NCBI GenBank assembly: GCA_002410925.1
Contig: DHPR01000033.1
Coordinates: 186,001 to 250,000, forward strand
Reading direction: 5' to 3'
From: UBA5359 sp002410925 [NCBI: bacterium UBP13_UBA5359]
GTDB taxonomy: Bacteria; UBP13; UBA5359
DNA length: 64,000 bases
Under the pieces are notes generated by a model. It was not told where the DNA came from, made no database searches, and saw nothing but the letters and a program-made list of their open reading frames with translations. Numbering within the stretch: position 1 is the stretch's first letter; each line of letters opens with the position of its first letter. Both the position numbers and the translations under genes were made by a program. This document shows, piece by piece, positions 8,364-17,384 of the stretch.

Positions 8364-9317
8364 TTACTCCTTAGCTGGCTTTCCCCAAGTTTCTCCGCAT
8401 GCGGGCTTGTATCCATTTATATACTGCGTCGCATGCAGGCATTTTCTGTTTTCAGGCTGAAGCTCTGTTATCAGCAAACCATCCTGACCGGTAGCCAGCA
8501 ATATACCCTGCTCGGATATCTCCACAATCTCTCCGGCCTGGCCTCCTGAAACCGGCTTTACCTCTGCCCGACATATTTTCAACCGCTCGCCGTTTCTATA
8601 AGTAAAGGCGGTCGGCCAGGGTATCATCGCCCTTATAAGATTGCGTATTCGCCCGGCGGATAAGGACCAGTCGATCTCTGCTTCAGCCTTGGTGATAATC
8701 GGCGCATATGTTGCCTTGCTCTCATCCTGAGGCACAGCCAGCGTTTTACCGCGCCCTTCAAGTATTACGGCAGTGGATTCCAACACCAGTTCAGCGCCGA
8801 TTTCCGACAAACGCTGCCCCAGTGTGAGAGAGGTATCGTCTGCATATATACGCTCAGGCCGTTGCAGCAGTATATCTCCGGCATCTACCCTGGCAGTCAT
8901 ATAGAGAGTGCTAACTCCCGTTGCGCTATCACCATTCATAATGGTACGCTGTATGGGTGCTGCTCCCCTGTATGCCGGCAGAAGCGAGCCGTGCAGATTC
9001 ACAGCGCCCAGCTCAGGCACCTCCAACAGTGCCTGCGGTAATATCTGCCCATAAGCGGCCACCCACAGGATTTGCGGGTGTAATGAAGATATTTTATCCA
9101 ATGCTTCAGCAGATTTTATGCGCTCCGGTTGATATATCTCTATGCCCAATTCCAGCGCCGCTTTTTTGGCAGGGCTTAATCTGAGCCTGAGACTGCGGCC
9201 GGCAGGCCTATCAGGTTGCGTTACCAACAGCGATATGCCCACAGCTTCGTGCAAACTTCTAATAGAGGGAACGGCAAACTCCGATGTCCCCATAAATATT
9301 ATCTTTGTATTCATCAT
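8364..9317 (-). CDS. fmt: Methionyl-tRNA formyltransferase
   Basis: Formylates initiator Met-tRNA with 10-formyltetrahydrofolate. The protein is 317 residues. Its N-terminal Rossmann formyltransferase domain carries FMGTSEFAVPS, the catalytic region AVNLHGSLLPAYRGAAPIQR (Asn, His) and the later catalytic Asp in RVDAGDIL. A C-terminal OB-like tRNA-binding domain follows. The ATG overlaps the def stop (ATGA), so fmt is translationally coupled to def, the standard pair. Confidence 0.97.
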   Translation of the reverse strand: MMNTKIIFMGTSEFAVPSIRSLHEAVGISLLVTQPDRPAGRSLRLRLSPAKKAALELGIEIYQPERIKSAEALDKISSLHPQILWVAAYGQILPQALLEVPELGAVNLHGSLLPAYRGAAPIQRTIMNGDSATGVSTLYMTARVDAGDILLQRPERIYADDTSLTLGQRLSEIGAELVLESTAVILEGRGKTLAVPQDESKATYAPIITKAEAEIDWSLSAGRIRNLIRAMIPWPTAFTYRNGERLKICRAEVKPVSGGQAGEIVEISEQGILLATGQDGLLITELQPENRKCLHATQYINGYKPACGETWGKPAKE

Positions 9318-9781
9318 CCTGCATCGCTCTTCTTAAGTGTTAAAGGATCGGCCTTATCCACATAGAGAATACCATTCAGATGATCGATCTCGTGCTGCAG
9401 TGCCTGAGCCAGCAAGCCGGTGCCCTCCATTTCAAATTGTCTGAACTTGAAGTCTCTGGCGCTAACCCTTACCCAGGAGGAGCGCTCTACTTCGGCCGTA
9501 TAACCGGGAATGCTCAGGCAGCCCTCCTGGCAAACAACCTGTCCGCAACAAGACACGATTTTGGGATTGATAAGAACTATAAGCCCTTCGCCGATATCCA
9601 CCAGTGCTATCCTCTTGTCAGAACCTACCTGGGGAGCTGCCAGACCGGCGCCATTAGCAGCATATAATGTATCCGTCATATCCTTGATCAGATGCTTTAT
9701 ATCGGGCGTTACCACCGTTACATCCCTCGTCTTCTCTCTGAGACGGGGGTCATCTTTAGTTAATATTTTGAGTATGGCCAT
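9314..9781 (-). CDS. def: Peptide deformylase
   Basis: Removes the N-formyl group from nascent proteins. All three motifs are present: GAGLAAPQVG (motif I), QEGCLSIPG (motif II, metal Cys) and HEIDHLNG (motif III, HEXXH). I chose the ATG at 9781 because GGAAGGAG lies about 10 bases before it; the in-frame GTG at 9790 would touch that ribosome site. This gives 155 residues. It follows priA by 30 bases and precedes fmt with an overlap. Confidence 0.96.
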   Translation of the reverse strand: MAILKILTKDDPRLREKTRDVTVVTPDIKHLIKDMTDTLYAANGAGLAAPQVGSDKRIALVDIGEGLIVLINPKIVSCCGQVVCQEGCLSIPGYTAEVERSSWVRVSARDFKFRQFEMEGTGLLAQALQHEIDHLNGILYVDKADPLTLKKSDAG

Positions 9782-9811
9782 AACTGTCACACTCCTTCCA
9801 ACCGTATAATC

Positions 9812-11983
9812 TTAATCAGGGTCCACATCAATTATGAGCCCTCTCCTATCAGCCTGCCGCATGGGCAGCAGAACTTCTCTCAGATGCTCCAGCGTTCTCT
9901 TCAATTCGCCTGATTTCACCAGCAGATGCCATCTGTATTGTCCTTTAAGTCGTGCTATAGCGGCAGGCGCCGGCCCGATAATTATATCATGTTGCGGCAT
10001 ATTGTGCCGCAGCAACCCAGCAAAGGCCGTAATCCTATTCCGGGCTATATCCGGTGCCGGATCGAAAGAGACTATGCTTATAATATGGCTGAAGGGCGGG
10101 TATGACAACTCCTTCCGCTGCTGCAATTCCGCTTCATAAAAGGCGATATAATTATGTTCGGCTGCACAGACAATGGCCGGATGCTCCGGATTATATGTCT
10201 GCAGCATTACTTTACCCTCATCGGAGCCGCGACCTGCCCGGCCTGCCACCTGTGCCAGAAGCTGAAAAGTCCTCTCACCAGCTCTAAAGGATTCCACATT
10301 TAACGATATGTCGGCAGCAATAACACCGACAACCGTAACATCAGGAAAATCATGCCCCTTGGCAACCATCTGAGTACCTATAAGTATACCGCCGCTTTTG
10401 CTTTTGAAGGCCTCTATCAGTTCCTGATGCGCTCCCTTTCTGGAAGTGGTGTCCCTATCCATTCTAAAAACCGGTGCATCGGGAAATTCCAGTGCCGTAC
10501 TCTCTTCCAGCCTTTCAGTTCCCAGCCCGAAATATCTGATACGATGACTGGAACATTTAGGACAGGTATTCGGCGCCTTTGCCGTATATTCGCAATGATG
10601 ACATGTCAGCATTTTATTTTTCATATGATAGGTGAGCGAAACTGAACAGTTAGGACAGCGAACAGAGTAACCGCACTCCCGACAAAGAACAAAGGTAGAG
10701 TAGCCCCTTCTGTTCAGGAAGAGTATGCTCTGTTTATCATTATCCAGCGCCTCTTTTACCGCATTCATCAGCTTTCGGCTGAAGATACGACGATTTCCGG
10801 ATTTAAGTTCCTCCCGCATGTCGATTATCTCAACATGCGGCATTTCCCTGCCTGCTACCCGTTTCTTCAGTTCCAACAGCGCATACTCGCCGTTAGACGC
10901 CTGATAATAGCTCTCCAGCGACGGAGTAGCGCTGCCCAGCACTACCTGAGCACCATAAAGATCCGCTCTCTTTATGGCTACATCTCTGGTGTGATACCGA
11001 GGGCAGCTATCTTGCTTGTAGCTCTGATCATGCTCTTCATCAATAACTATTATGCCCGGATCTTTTAAGGGGGCAAAGACGGCAGACCTGGGTCCCAATA
11101 CAATATCTGCGTTGCCTTCAGCTATCCTGCGCCATTCCGAGGCTCTTTCACCAGCCGACATAGCGCTATGCAGCACAGCCAGCCTTTGGCCGAATCTGCT
11201 TCTGAATATGCCGGATATCTGTGGCGTAAGCCCTATTTCCGGCACGGTCACTATTGCCTGGCGGCCGCCGGCCAGTGTTTTTTCAACCATACGGATATAT
11301 AGTTCCGTCTTACCGCTTCCGGTAACGCCATGCAGAAGCACCGGCCTGGTATCGCCACGTCTTCTCAAATCCATAACAGCATTCAATACATGCTGTTGCT
11401 CATCAGTAAGGCGCTCCGGAATATTATCATTTACACATAATGAAACGTAAGCTTCATCAGGCGTAACAAAAGAAACGACGCCTTTTTTTACCAGCGCATT
11501 CATTACAGCAGAGCTGACGCCGCAAAGGCGATAACATTCAGCTCTGCTGAAGCGGAAAGGATTGGCAAGGATAAGATCATACAATCTTTGCTGTAATGCC
11601 GTCAATCTGTCAGGCGCTCTCTCAGATGGTCCGACCAGAAGCACTCTCTGCTTACGAACGCCCTCTTCAATATAAGAGGGGTAAAAGAGCCTTAGTGCAT
11701 CTATGGAGGGAGAGAAATAGCGCCGAGCAATCCATTTAGCTAACGCTATGGCTTTCTCGCAAAGAAAGGTATCATGACGAGTTAAATGGAGTATAGTACT
11801 GAGATCGGCATAAGCAGAATGGCTCTTAAGATACGCAATTATGCCTTTGACATGCCTGCGGTTAAAGAGAACTTCAACTTCATCGCCCACCATAACCTCT
11901 TCTTGAAGGTGAGGTGGAACGATATAATCAAAACCAAACTCACCGGTAAGAACGGGAAGATCAACTATAACCTCGGCTATCAT
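9812..11983 (-). CDS. priA: Primosomal replication restart helicase PriA
   Basis: Superfamily 2 helicase that reloads the replisome at stalled forks. The protein is 723 residues. The order is an N-terminal 3'-DNA-binding domain, a winged-helix region, helicase motifs (Walker A LLHGVTGSGKTELY, DEEH box VIDEEHDQSYKQD, GSATPS, motif VI AGRAGR), and eight zinc-ligand cysteines in CRECGYSVRCPNC and CHHCEYTAKAPNTCPKC. The ATG at 11983 lies eight bases after GGAG and is preferred to the TTG two codons upstream. It is mid-operon between the PpiC gene and def. Confidence 0.97.
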   Translation of the reverse strand: MIAEVIVDLPVLTGEFGFDYIVPPHLQEEVMVGDEVEVLFNRRHVKGIIAYLKSHSAYADLSTILHLTRHDTFLCEKAIALAKWIARRYFSPSIDALRLFYPSYIEEGVRKQRVLLVGPSERAPDRLTALQQRLYDLILANPFRFSRAECYRLCGVSSAVMNALVKKGVVSFVTPDEAYVSLCVNDNIPERLTDEQQHVLNAVMDLRRRGDTRPVLLHGVTGSGKTELYIRMVEKTLAGGRQAIVTVPEIGLTPQISGIFRSRFGQRLAVLHSAMSAGERASEWRRIAEGNADIVLGPRSAVFAPLKDPGIIVIDEEHDQSYKQDSCPRYHTRDVAIKRADLYGAQVVLGSATPSLESYYQASNGEYALLELKKRVAGREMPHVEIIDMREELKSGNRRIFSRKLMNAVKEALDNDKQSILFLNRRGYSTFVLCRECGYSVRCPNCSVSLTYHMKNKMLTCHHCEYTAKAPNTCPKCSSHRIRYFGLGTERLEESTALEFPDAPVFRMDRDTTSRKGAHQELIEAFKSKSGGILIGTQMVAKGHDFPDVTVVGVIAADISLNVESFRAGERTFQLLAQVAGRAGRGSDEGKVMLQTYNPEHPAIVCAAEHNYIAFYEAELQQRKELSYPPFSHIISIVSFDPAPDIARNRITAFAGLLRHNMPQHDIIIGPAPAAIARLKGQYRWHLLVKSGELKRTLEHLREVLLPMRQADRRGLIIDVDPD

Positions 11984-12032
11984 TTTCAAAACTCCACGAC
12001 CCGCTGCCGAATAACCTTGTATCGCGGCCGCG

Positions 12033-12929
12033 TTATAAGGTTATTTCCACTTTGGCCTTGCTGCGCTGCTCCTGAATCCATCCGGGAATAACTGCCTTGC
12101 GTTTTTCATCCATAAGTATCTTTTTTATCTCATCCTTCACTGAGGTCAGAGACATTTCACGCTCAGCTTCCCTGGCTTCCACTTTAATGATATGGTAACC
12201 GTAATTGGTTTTGACAATATCGCTCGTTTCACCGACATTAACAGCAAAGGCTGCCATTTCAAATTCTGGAACCATCTGTCCGCGAATAAAGGTTCCCAGA
12301 TCCCCGCCATTGGCTTTGCTGCCCGGATCGATAGATATCTCGGCAGCCAACTCATCGAACTTCTTATCGCCGCTCTTCAGCTGTTCCAAAGCCTTTCTGG
12401 CCTCTTCCTCTGTCTGCACCAGAATATGCCTGGCTCTTACCGTCTCGGGCACAGTATAGCGCTGCTTATTCTCATCATAATGCTTCTTAATTTCATCATC
12501 CGCAACAGCTGTGTCGGCTGCAGTCAGCTTATCCAGCATCAGTTGCGGCACCATATTGGTCTTTAAAGATTCCAGATCTATCTTATACCGTTTCAAAGCC
12601 TCCTCAAAGGCAGCCTCATTGGGAAACTGAGATTTTATCTCGGCTACCCCGGCATTGACTTCAGCATCGGTTATCTTGATACCGGCCTTGGCAGCGGCTT
12701 GCTTGATAATCAACATATCGATCATCTGTTCCAGCATCGAGCTACCGCCCTGTTTGATTAGCCTATCGACAAGGCTCTGCCTGGTAATAGCCTCTCCGTT
12801 TACCGTAGCAACGATATCGGGCCTGGCGGCAGATGCCGCCGTCTTTTTGTCAGCCGCATATCCAGCTGTCGCTGTCGATAAAATCATGATCGCTGCGGTC
12901 GCCGTGAATAGAGTCTTAATTGTTCTCAT
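12033..12929 (-). CDS. Secreted PpiC/SurA-type peptidyl-prolyl isomerase
   Basis: 298 residues with an N-terminal signal peptide (basic MRTIK, hydrophobic LFTATAAIMILSTATAG, AxA-like cleavage at GYAAD), a SurA/PrsA-like chaperone domain (about 40-150) and one parvulin domain (about 163-255: RARHILVQTEEEA ... GGDLGTFIRGQMVPEFE ... TNYGYHIIKVE). Such proteins help exported proteins fold. There is no lipobox Cys, unlike Gram-positive PrsA, so the product should be soluble and secreted or periplasmic. It starts inside the end of coaBC (14-base overlap), an unusual place, since coaBC and priA are normally adjacent. It is about 50 bases from priA. Confidence 0.9.
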   Translation of the reverse strand: MRTIKTLFTATAAIMILSTATAGYAADKKTAASAARPDIVATVNGEAITRQSLVDRLIKQGGSSMLEQMIDMLIIKQAAAKAGIKITDAEVNAGVAEIKSQFPNEAAFEEALKRYKIDLESLKTNMVPQLMLDKLTAADTAVADDEIKKHYDENKQRYTVPETVRARHILVQTEEEARKALEQLKSGDKKFDELAAEISIDPGSKANGGDLGTFIRGQMVPEFEMAAFAVNVGETSDIVKTNYGYHIIKVEAREAEREMSLTSVKDEIKKILMDEKRKAVIPGWIQEQRSKAKVEITL

Positions 12930-14145
12930 TGGTTCTCTTCCTCTCCTTTAAAATATCTGCAATTCTTTCCATAATAGAGCAAGCAAGGCTATCCTTGCTT
13001 GCCTGACCGATACAAATAGGTTCCCTGTTCTTCATAAGCAAAGTAAAGGATCCTGTTTCAGCACCGAAACTTGTTGGATCGTTGAGGACGATCATATCAA
13101 GCCTTTTATCAGCCAGCTTTCGCTGTGCATTCTCCAGATGATCAGCTGCCTCCAGCGCAAAACCGATCAATACACAATTCACCGCACGTCCTGCAATATC
13201 CTTCAAAATATCAGGATTTCGAACCAGGTTAAGGATCATAGCATCCCTATTCTTTTTTATCTTGCCTGAAGCACGCACAGCCGGCCTGTAATCGGATACG
13301 GCAGCAGCCATGATCAGAACATCCGTCGTATCTATTCCAGCATTGACCTCCCGCTGCATATCCAGAGCGCTCTCTATGCTGATAAGTTCGGCTCCGGCAA
13401 TTATATCATCAGGAGTCTCGTTTGCCGGACCCATTACGAGCCTAACCTCAGCCCCCTGCGCCAAGGCTGCGCGAGCTAACGAAAAGCCGATCCTGCCGGT
13501 AGAAGGATTCGATATATACCTGACATCGTCCAGCCATTCACGCGTAGGACCGGCGGTTATCATTATCCTGACGCCACCCAATGGCTTATTGGTGACAAGG
13601 ATTGCGGTTAATGCCGCTAGTATGTCCTCCGGTTCTGCCAGCCTGCCGGTTCCTTGCGCTCCGCAGGCCAGATAACCCTCTCCGGGAGCAATGATTGTTA
13701 CGCCTCGCCGGCGTAGCAGGGATACGTTGTCCACTACAGCCGGGCTACACCACATAGCTGTATTCATAGCAGGAGCAACCGCTATGCGATGCGGTGAAAA
13801 GGCAAGGGCGGTAGAAGTGACCAGATTGTCGGCCATACCGCACGCAAGCCTTGCTATGGTGTTAGCCGTCGCCGGTGCCAGAAGGTAAACGTCTGCCCAC
13901 TCGGCCAGCGAGATATGGCTATCACGCCAGGCGCCGTCAGTGAGAAAATTGTCGGCGTAAACCTCATGCCCTGCCAACGCTCTCAACGTATCAATGCCGA
14001 TAAAATGCTTGCCGGCGTCAGTAATCAGAGCCTTTACCTCGGCCCCTTCCTGCTGTAGCAGCCTGATCAGATATGCTGACTTATAAGCCGCAATGCTTCC
14101 GGTTACTCCAAGCAGCACTCGTTTTCCCTTAAGCATATGGTTCAT
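12916..14145 (-). CDS. coaBC: Bifunctional phosphopantothenoylcysteine decarboxylase/synthetase
   Basis: Two steps of coenzyme A synthesis. The N-terminal CoaC flavoprotein (about 1-185) shows GVTGSIAAYKSAYLIR, the active-site His in SHISLAEWAD, PAMNTAMW and the substrate-flap Cys in YLACGAQGTGRLAEPEDI. The C-terminal CoaB (about 190-400) shows ITAGPTREWLDDVRYISN, STGRIG, AAAVSDYRP, KIKKN and the NPDIL motif. 409 residues is normal. The start overlaps the rpoZ stop (ATGA). A second ATG three codons on is slightly better spaced from GGAG and could be the real start. Confidence 0.97.
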   Translation of the reverse strand: MNHMLKGKRVLLGVTGSIAAYKSAYLIRLLQQEGAEVKALITDAGKHFIGIDTLRALAGHEVYADNFLTDGAWRDSHISLAEWADVYLLAPATANTIARLACGMADNLVTSTALAFSPHRIAVAPAMNTAMWCSPAVVDNVSLLRRRGVTIIAPGEGYLACGAQGTGRLAEPEDILAALTAILVTNKPLGGVRIMITAGPTREWLDDVRYISNPSTGRIGFSLARAALAQGAEVRLVMGPANETPDDIIAGAELISIESALDMQREVNAGIDTTDVLIMAAAVSDYRPAVRASGKIKKNRDAMILNLVRNPDILKDIAGRAVNCVLIGFALEAADHLENAQRKLADKRLDMIVLNDPTSFGAETGSFTLLMKNREPICIGQASKDSLACSIMERIADILKERKRTNENN

Positions 14146-14345
14146 TTCTCCGGTTGCGCTTGAATAATCTCAACTTCGCCCTTAATTATTTCATCAAGAG
14201 CTATGGTAACAGGCTTGGTAGCCGAGGTTTTAATTACCGGCTCCTTACCGCTGTTTATCTCTCTGGCTCGTTTAGCTACCGCTACTGTTAGGGCATATTT
14301 ATTTATGCCCATATCCCGTCTTACCTCAACTGGTGAAATCAGCAT
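14142..14345 (-). CDS. rpoZ: RNA polymerase omega subunit
   Basis: 67 residues with the omega core INKYALTVAVAKRAREIN, followed by KPVTIALDEIIKGEVEI, as in other short Gram-positive omega proteins. It stabilises RNA polymerase assembly. A GGGAGA ribosome site precedes the ATG. It overlaps gmk by seven bases upstream and coaBC downstream, the usual gmk-rpoZ-coaBC order. Confidence 0.95.
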   Translation of the reverse strand: MLISPVEVRRDMGINKYALTVAVAKRAREINSGKEPVIKTSATKPVTIALDEIIKGEVEIIQAQPEK

Positions 14346-14926
14346 TCTTGGTCATCTCCCTTTCGTCGCCTTCTCTCATTCTGTATTATTTCCGCTAATT
14401 CACTAACGGCTCTATCCACAACATCATTTACAACAATATAATCGTATGCAGCGGACGCAGCTATCTCTCTGTCGGCCTCTATTAATCGACGTTTAATTGC
14501 CTGTCCGTCTTCCGTTCCGCGCTCTGTCAATCGGCGAGCTAATTCGGCATGCGATGGAGGAACAAGAAAGATTGTCAGGGCATCAAAAACGGCACCAGCC
14601 ACCCTTTCAGCTCCTTGTACATCAATAACCAAAACAACATCCCTGCCCTCGTTACGCAGGCGTGCAACCTCATCCGCAGGCGTACCGTAATAGTTGGCAT
14701 GAACAGAAGCCCACTCCAGAAAACGATTCTCCGCTATCATCTGTTCAAAGCCTTTCTGCTCAACAAAGATATAATCTCGTCCGTTGATCTCTCCTTCACG
14801 CATAGGCCTGGTAGTGACAGAAACGCTTTTCCGAAGATCTGGAAGGCGTTTATTCAGCTCTTTAAAAACCGTATCCTTACCTACACCGGAAGGACCGGAA
14901 ATAATAATCAGCAGCCCTTCTTTCAA
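14339..14926 (-). CDS. gmk: Guanylate kinase
   Basis: Phosphorylates GMP to GDP. The protein is 195 residues: P-loop IIISGPSGVGKDTVFKEL, GMP-binding SVTTRPMREGEINGRDYIFV and the LID region RLTERGTEDGQAIKRRL. The start is TTG at 14926, six bases after GAGG, with no suitable ATG upstream. It is the first gene of the long operon down to rpe. The remA (DUF370) and yicC genes that commonly precede gmk in Bacillota are missing. Confidence 0.97.
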   Translation of the reverse strand: MKEGLLIIISGPSGVGKDTVFKELNKRLPDLRKSVSVTTRPMREGEINGRDYIFVEQKGFEQMIAENRFLEWASVHANYYGTPADEVARLRNEGRDVVLVIDVQGAERVAGAVFDALTIFLVPPSHAELARRLTERGTEDGQAIKRRLIEADREIAASAAYDYIVVNDVVDRAVSELAEIIQNERRRRKGDDQEC

Positions 14927-15066
14927 AACGTTCCCTCACATAACCTCTCAAGCGAAATTTAGAAGATAGAAACCGGAGAAACCTGAGAGCACTTCTTAAT
15001 TCTACTTCCGGCTACTCCGCTTTGGCTGATTTGCCGGCTAGCCGAACAACAGGACATATTATATCA
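14927..15066 (-). promoter_or_regulatory. gmk operon promoter (extended -10) and about 125-base leader
   Basis: On the minus strand an extended -10, TGATATAAT, lies at 15058-15066; I see no good -35. The leader to the gmk TTG is about 125 bases and contains inverted repeats, for example CTCTCA/TGAGAG arms (14945-14950 with 14984-14989 on the plus strand) and GC-rich GGCTAGCCGG segments. It may be structured, but I do not recognise a riboswitch class. The rest of the gap to rel (15067-15194) shows no gene. Confidence 0.5.
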
Positions 15067-15194
15067 CAAGCCATTACTAACATCTAATAAATCTCCACCG
15101 GTGTATATATTATCCTGCGGAAGGTCTTCTGTTTCCGAAACTCTATTCTCTGCTCTCAGTGTCCGGACTTGCAAACAGACCCGCATACCCGGCA

Positions 15195-17384
15195 TCATGC
15201 ATCCAGACGATGGACGCTGATTACATCTTTAATACCCATCAGATGATCGATAGCTTTATTAAGCTCCGTAAGATGTTCAACTTTAAGAAGGATATCTATC
15301 TTAACTCTACCGTCACGATTCCTATTGCGTACGTTAAGGGCGCTTATCATCAAGCGTTGTTCGCTCATAGCACCTGCAATGTCCAACAGCAATCCTCCGC
15401 GGTCAAAGGCCTGAAGTTCAATTGCTGCAATACGATTATGCGTATTCTCCTCTTCCCACGATACATGCAGAACCCTGTCATCATCTCTTTGCATCAAATT
15501 TATGATGTTGGGGCAATCATCACGATGAATGGTCACTCCTCGTCCCCTCGTGACATAGCCGGTAATTTCATCTCCCGGCAACGGGTTGCAGCATCTGGCG
15601 TAACGCACCAGTATACGATCCACTCCCTTGACCCGTACTCCTGTTCTACCATTATGTGCTGCGGGCTTCTTCTGGCCTTCGGTTTCACCACTTAATTTAG
15701 CAACAACTTCATTATCGGTGGGACGTTCCTTGGTCTCCTCACGCAGCTTATTAATAACCGCCTGGGGAGTCAATTCACCATACCCCAATGCGGCAATTAA
15801 ATCATCAGGCGTCTGATAATTGAATCTGGTCGTTACCTTGCCAATGGCCTCTCCCTTGATGCAGGTAGGATTAAGGCTGGCTTTTACGATCTCTCTTTCC
15901 AACAGAATGCGCCCACGCTCGATATTGGCTTCACGACGCTCCTTCTTCAGCCATTGCCTGATTCTATTTCTGGCCTGCGAAGTCTTGATAAAGCTCAACC
16001 AATCCAGATTGGGCCCGCAAGCTGTCTTGCTGGTAATGATTTCAACGATATCGCCGTTCTTGAGTTGATAATCCAAGGGTACAATACGTCCGTTTACTTT
16101 CGATCCTGCACAGCGATTTCCGATATCCGTATGGATTCTATAAGCAAAATCCACCGGCGATGCGTCGCGCGGAAGGACCAGAACATCTCCGTTAGGAGTG
16201 AAGACAAAGACTTCATCGCTGAATAGATCGTAACGCAGCATCTCCATAAACTCACCGGCATCGCGCGAATCAGACTGCCATTCCAGCATCTGCCTGAGCC
16301 AGGAGAGCTTCTCTTCATAATCTGTCGTAGTTCCCACGCCCTGTTTATACTTCCAATGTGCCGCTACTCCATATTCGGCTGTACGATGCATCTCCCAGGT
16401 ACGTATTTGCACCTCCAAAGGGCTACCATTGGGGCCGATAACCTTAGTATGCAACGATTGATACATATTGCTTTTAGGCATAGCTATATAATCCGTAAAC
16501 ATCTCTGGTATGGGTTTCCAGAGAGTGTGGACTATTCCCAATACAGCATAGCAATCCTTGACAGTGTCAACGATGATTCTTAAGGCAGTCAGATCGTAAA
16601 TCTGGCTGAATTCCAGGTTTTGCCTCTTCATCTTCTGGTAAATAGAGTAAAAATGCTTCGGCCTTCCACTGATAGCTCCCTTGATATCTATTTCATCCAG
16701 CTTTTTCTGTAATGAATCGATACAAAACTGGATATCTGCCTCTCTTTCTCTTCTCTTTCTAGCAATCTTGGAAACTATATCTCTGTAAGCTTCAGGCTCT
16801 AGATAGCGTAAAGAGAGGTCCTCCAGCTCCCATTTTAACTTACCCACACCCAGACGATGAGCTAAAGGAGCGTATATATCCAGTGTCTCTCTGGCAATCT
16901 CCTGCTGCTTGCCAGCCGGCATGGATGTCAGCGTTCTCATATTATGCAGCCTATCTGCCAGCTTAATGATTACTACCCGGATATCCTGTGCCATGGCCAG
17001 AAACATTTTGCGCAAGTTCTCAGCCTGCCGCTCCAGCTTGTTCTTGAATTTGAGTTGATTTAGCTTGGTCATACCCTCAATAAGCGCAGTTATTTCCTCG
17101 CCAAAGGTAACTCTTATCTGCATCAGCCTGACAGGGGTGTCCTCAACTACGTCATGTAATAATGCAGCGGCAACCGTATAGACATCCATCTCGATATCTG
17201 TCAGGATATTGGCAACCTCAAGCGGATGAGTGATGAAGAAATCTCCAGATACGCGATACTGACCAATATGAGCTTGACAAGCAAAATCATACGCACGTTT
17301 GAGCAATTCTATATCCGCATCCGGCTGATAACGTATTAGCTTCTGGCTGATACTGTCCAGATCTGCGGGCGGCATCTTACTCAC
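15195..17384 (-). CDS. rel: Bifunctional (p)ppGpp synthetase/hydrolase Rel
   Basis: 729 residues in RSH order: an HD hydrolase domain with the intact HDVVEDT motif (H77, D78, E81, D82), a synthetase domain (about 240-360) with YDLTALRIIVDTVKDCYAVLG and YQSLHTKVIGPNG, a TGS domain (DVLVLPRDASPVDFAYRIHT), a zinc-finger region (RYARCCNPLPGDEI, CPN) and a C-terminal ACT domain. The intact HD motif implies hydrolase activity, so this is a Rel-type enzyme that both makes and degrades the stringent-response alarmone. The start is GTG, ten bases after GGGAG, and overlaps the recJ stop by eight bases. Confidence 0.95.
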   Translation of the reverse strand: MSKMPPADLDSISQKLIRYQPDADIELLKRAYDFACQAHIGQYRVSGDFFITHPLEVANILTDIEMDVYTVAAALLHDVVEDTPVRLMQIRVTFGEEITALIEGMTKLNQLKFKNKLERQAENLRKMFLAMAQDIRVVIIKLADRLHNMRTLTSMPAGKQQEIARETLDIYAPLAHRLGVGKLKWELEDLSLRYLEPEAYRDIVSKIARKRREREADIQFCIDSLQKKLDEIDIKGAISGRPKHFYSIYQKMKRQNLEFSQIYDLTALRIIVDTVKDCYAVLGIVHTLWKPIPEMFTDYIAMPKSNMYQSLHTKVIGPNGSPLEVQIRTWEMHRTAEYGVAAHWKYKQGVGTTTDYEEKLSWLRQMLEWQSDSRDAGEFMEMLRYDLFSDEVFVFTPNGDVLVLPRDASPVDFAYRIHTDIGNRCAGSKVNGRIVPLDYQLKNGDIVEIITSKTACGPNLDWLSFIKTSQARNRIRQWLKKERREANIERGRILLEREIVKASLNPTCIKGEAIGKVTTRFNYQTPDDLIAALGYGELTPQAVINKLREETKERPTDNEVVAKLSGETEGQKKPAAHNGRTGVRVKGVDRILVRYARCCNPLPGDEITGYVTRGRGVTIHRDDCPNIINLMQRDDDRVLHVSWEEENTHNRIAAIELQAFDRGGLLLDIAGAMSEQRLMISALNVRNRNRDGRVKIDILLKVEHLTELNKAIDHLMGIKDVISVHRLDA

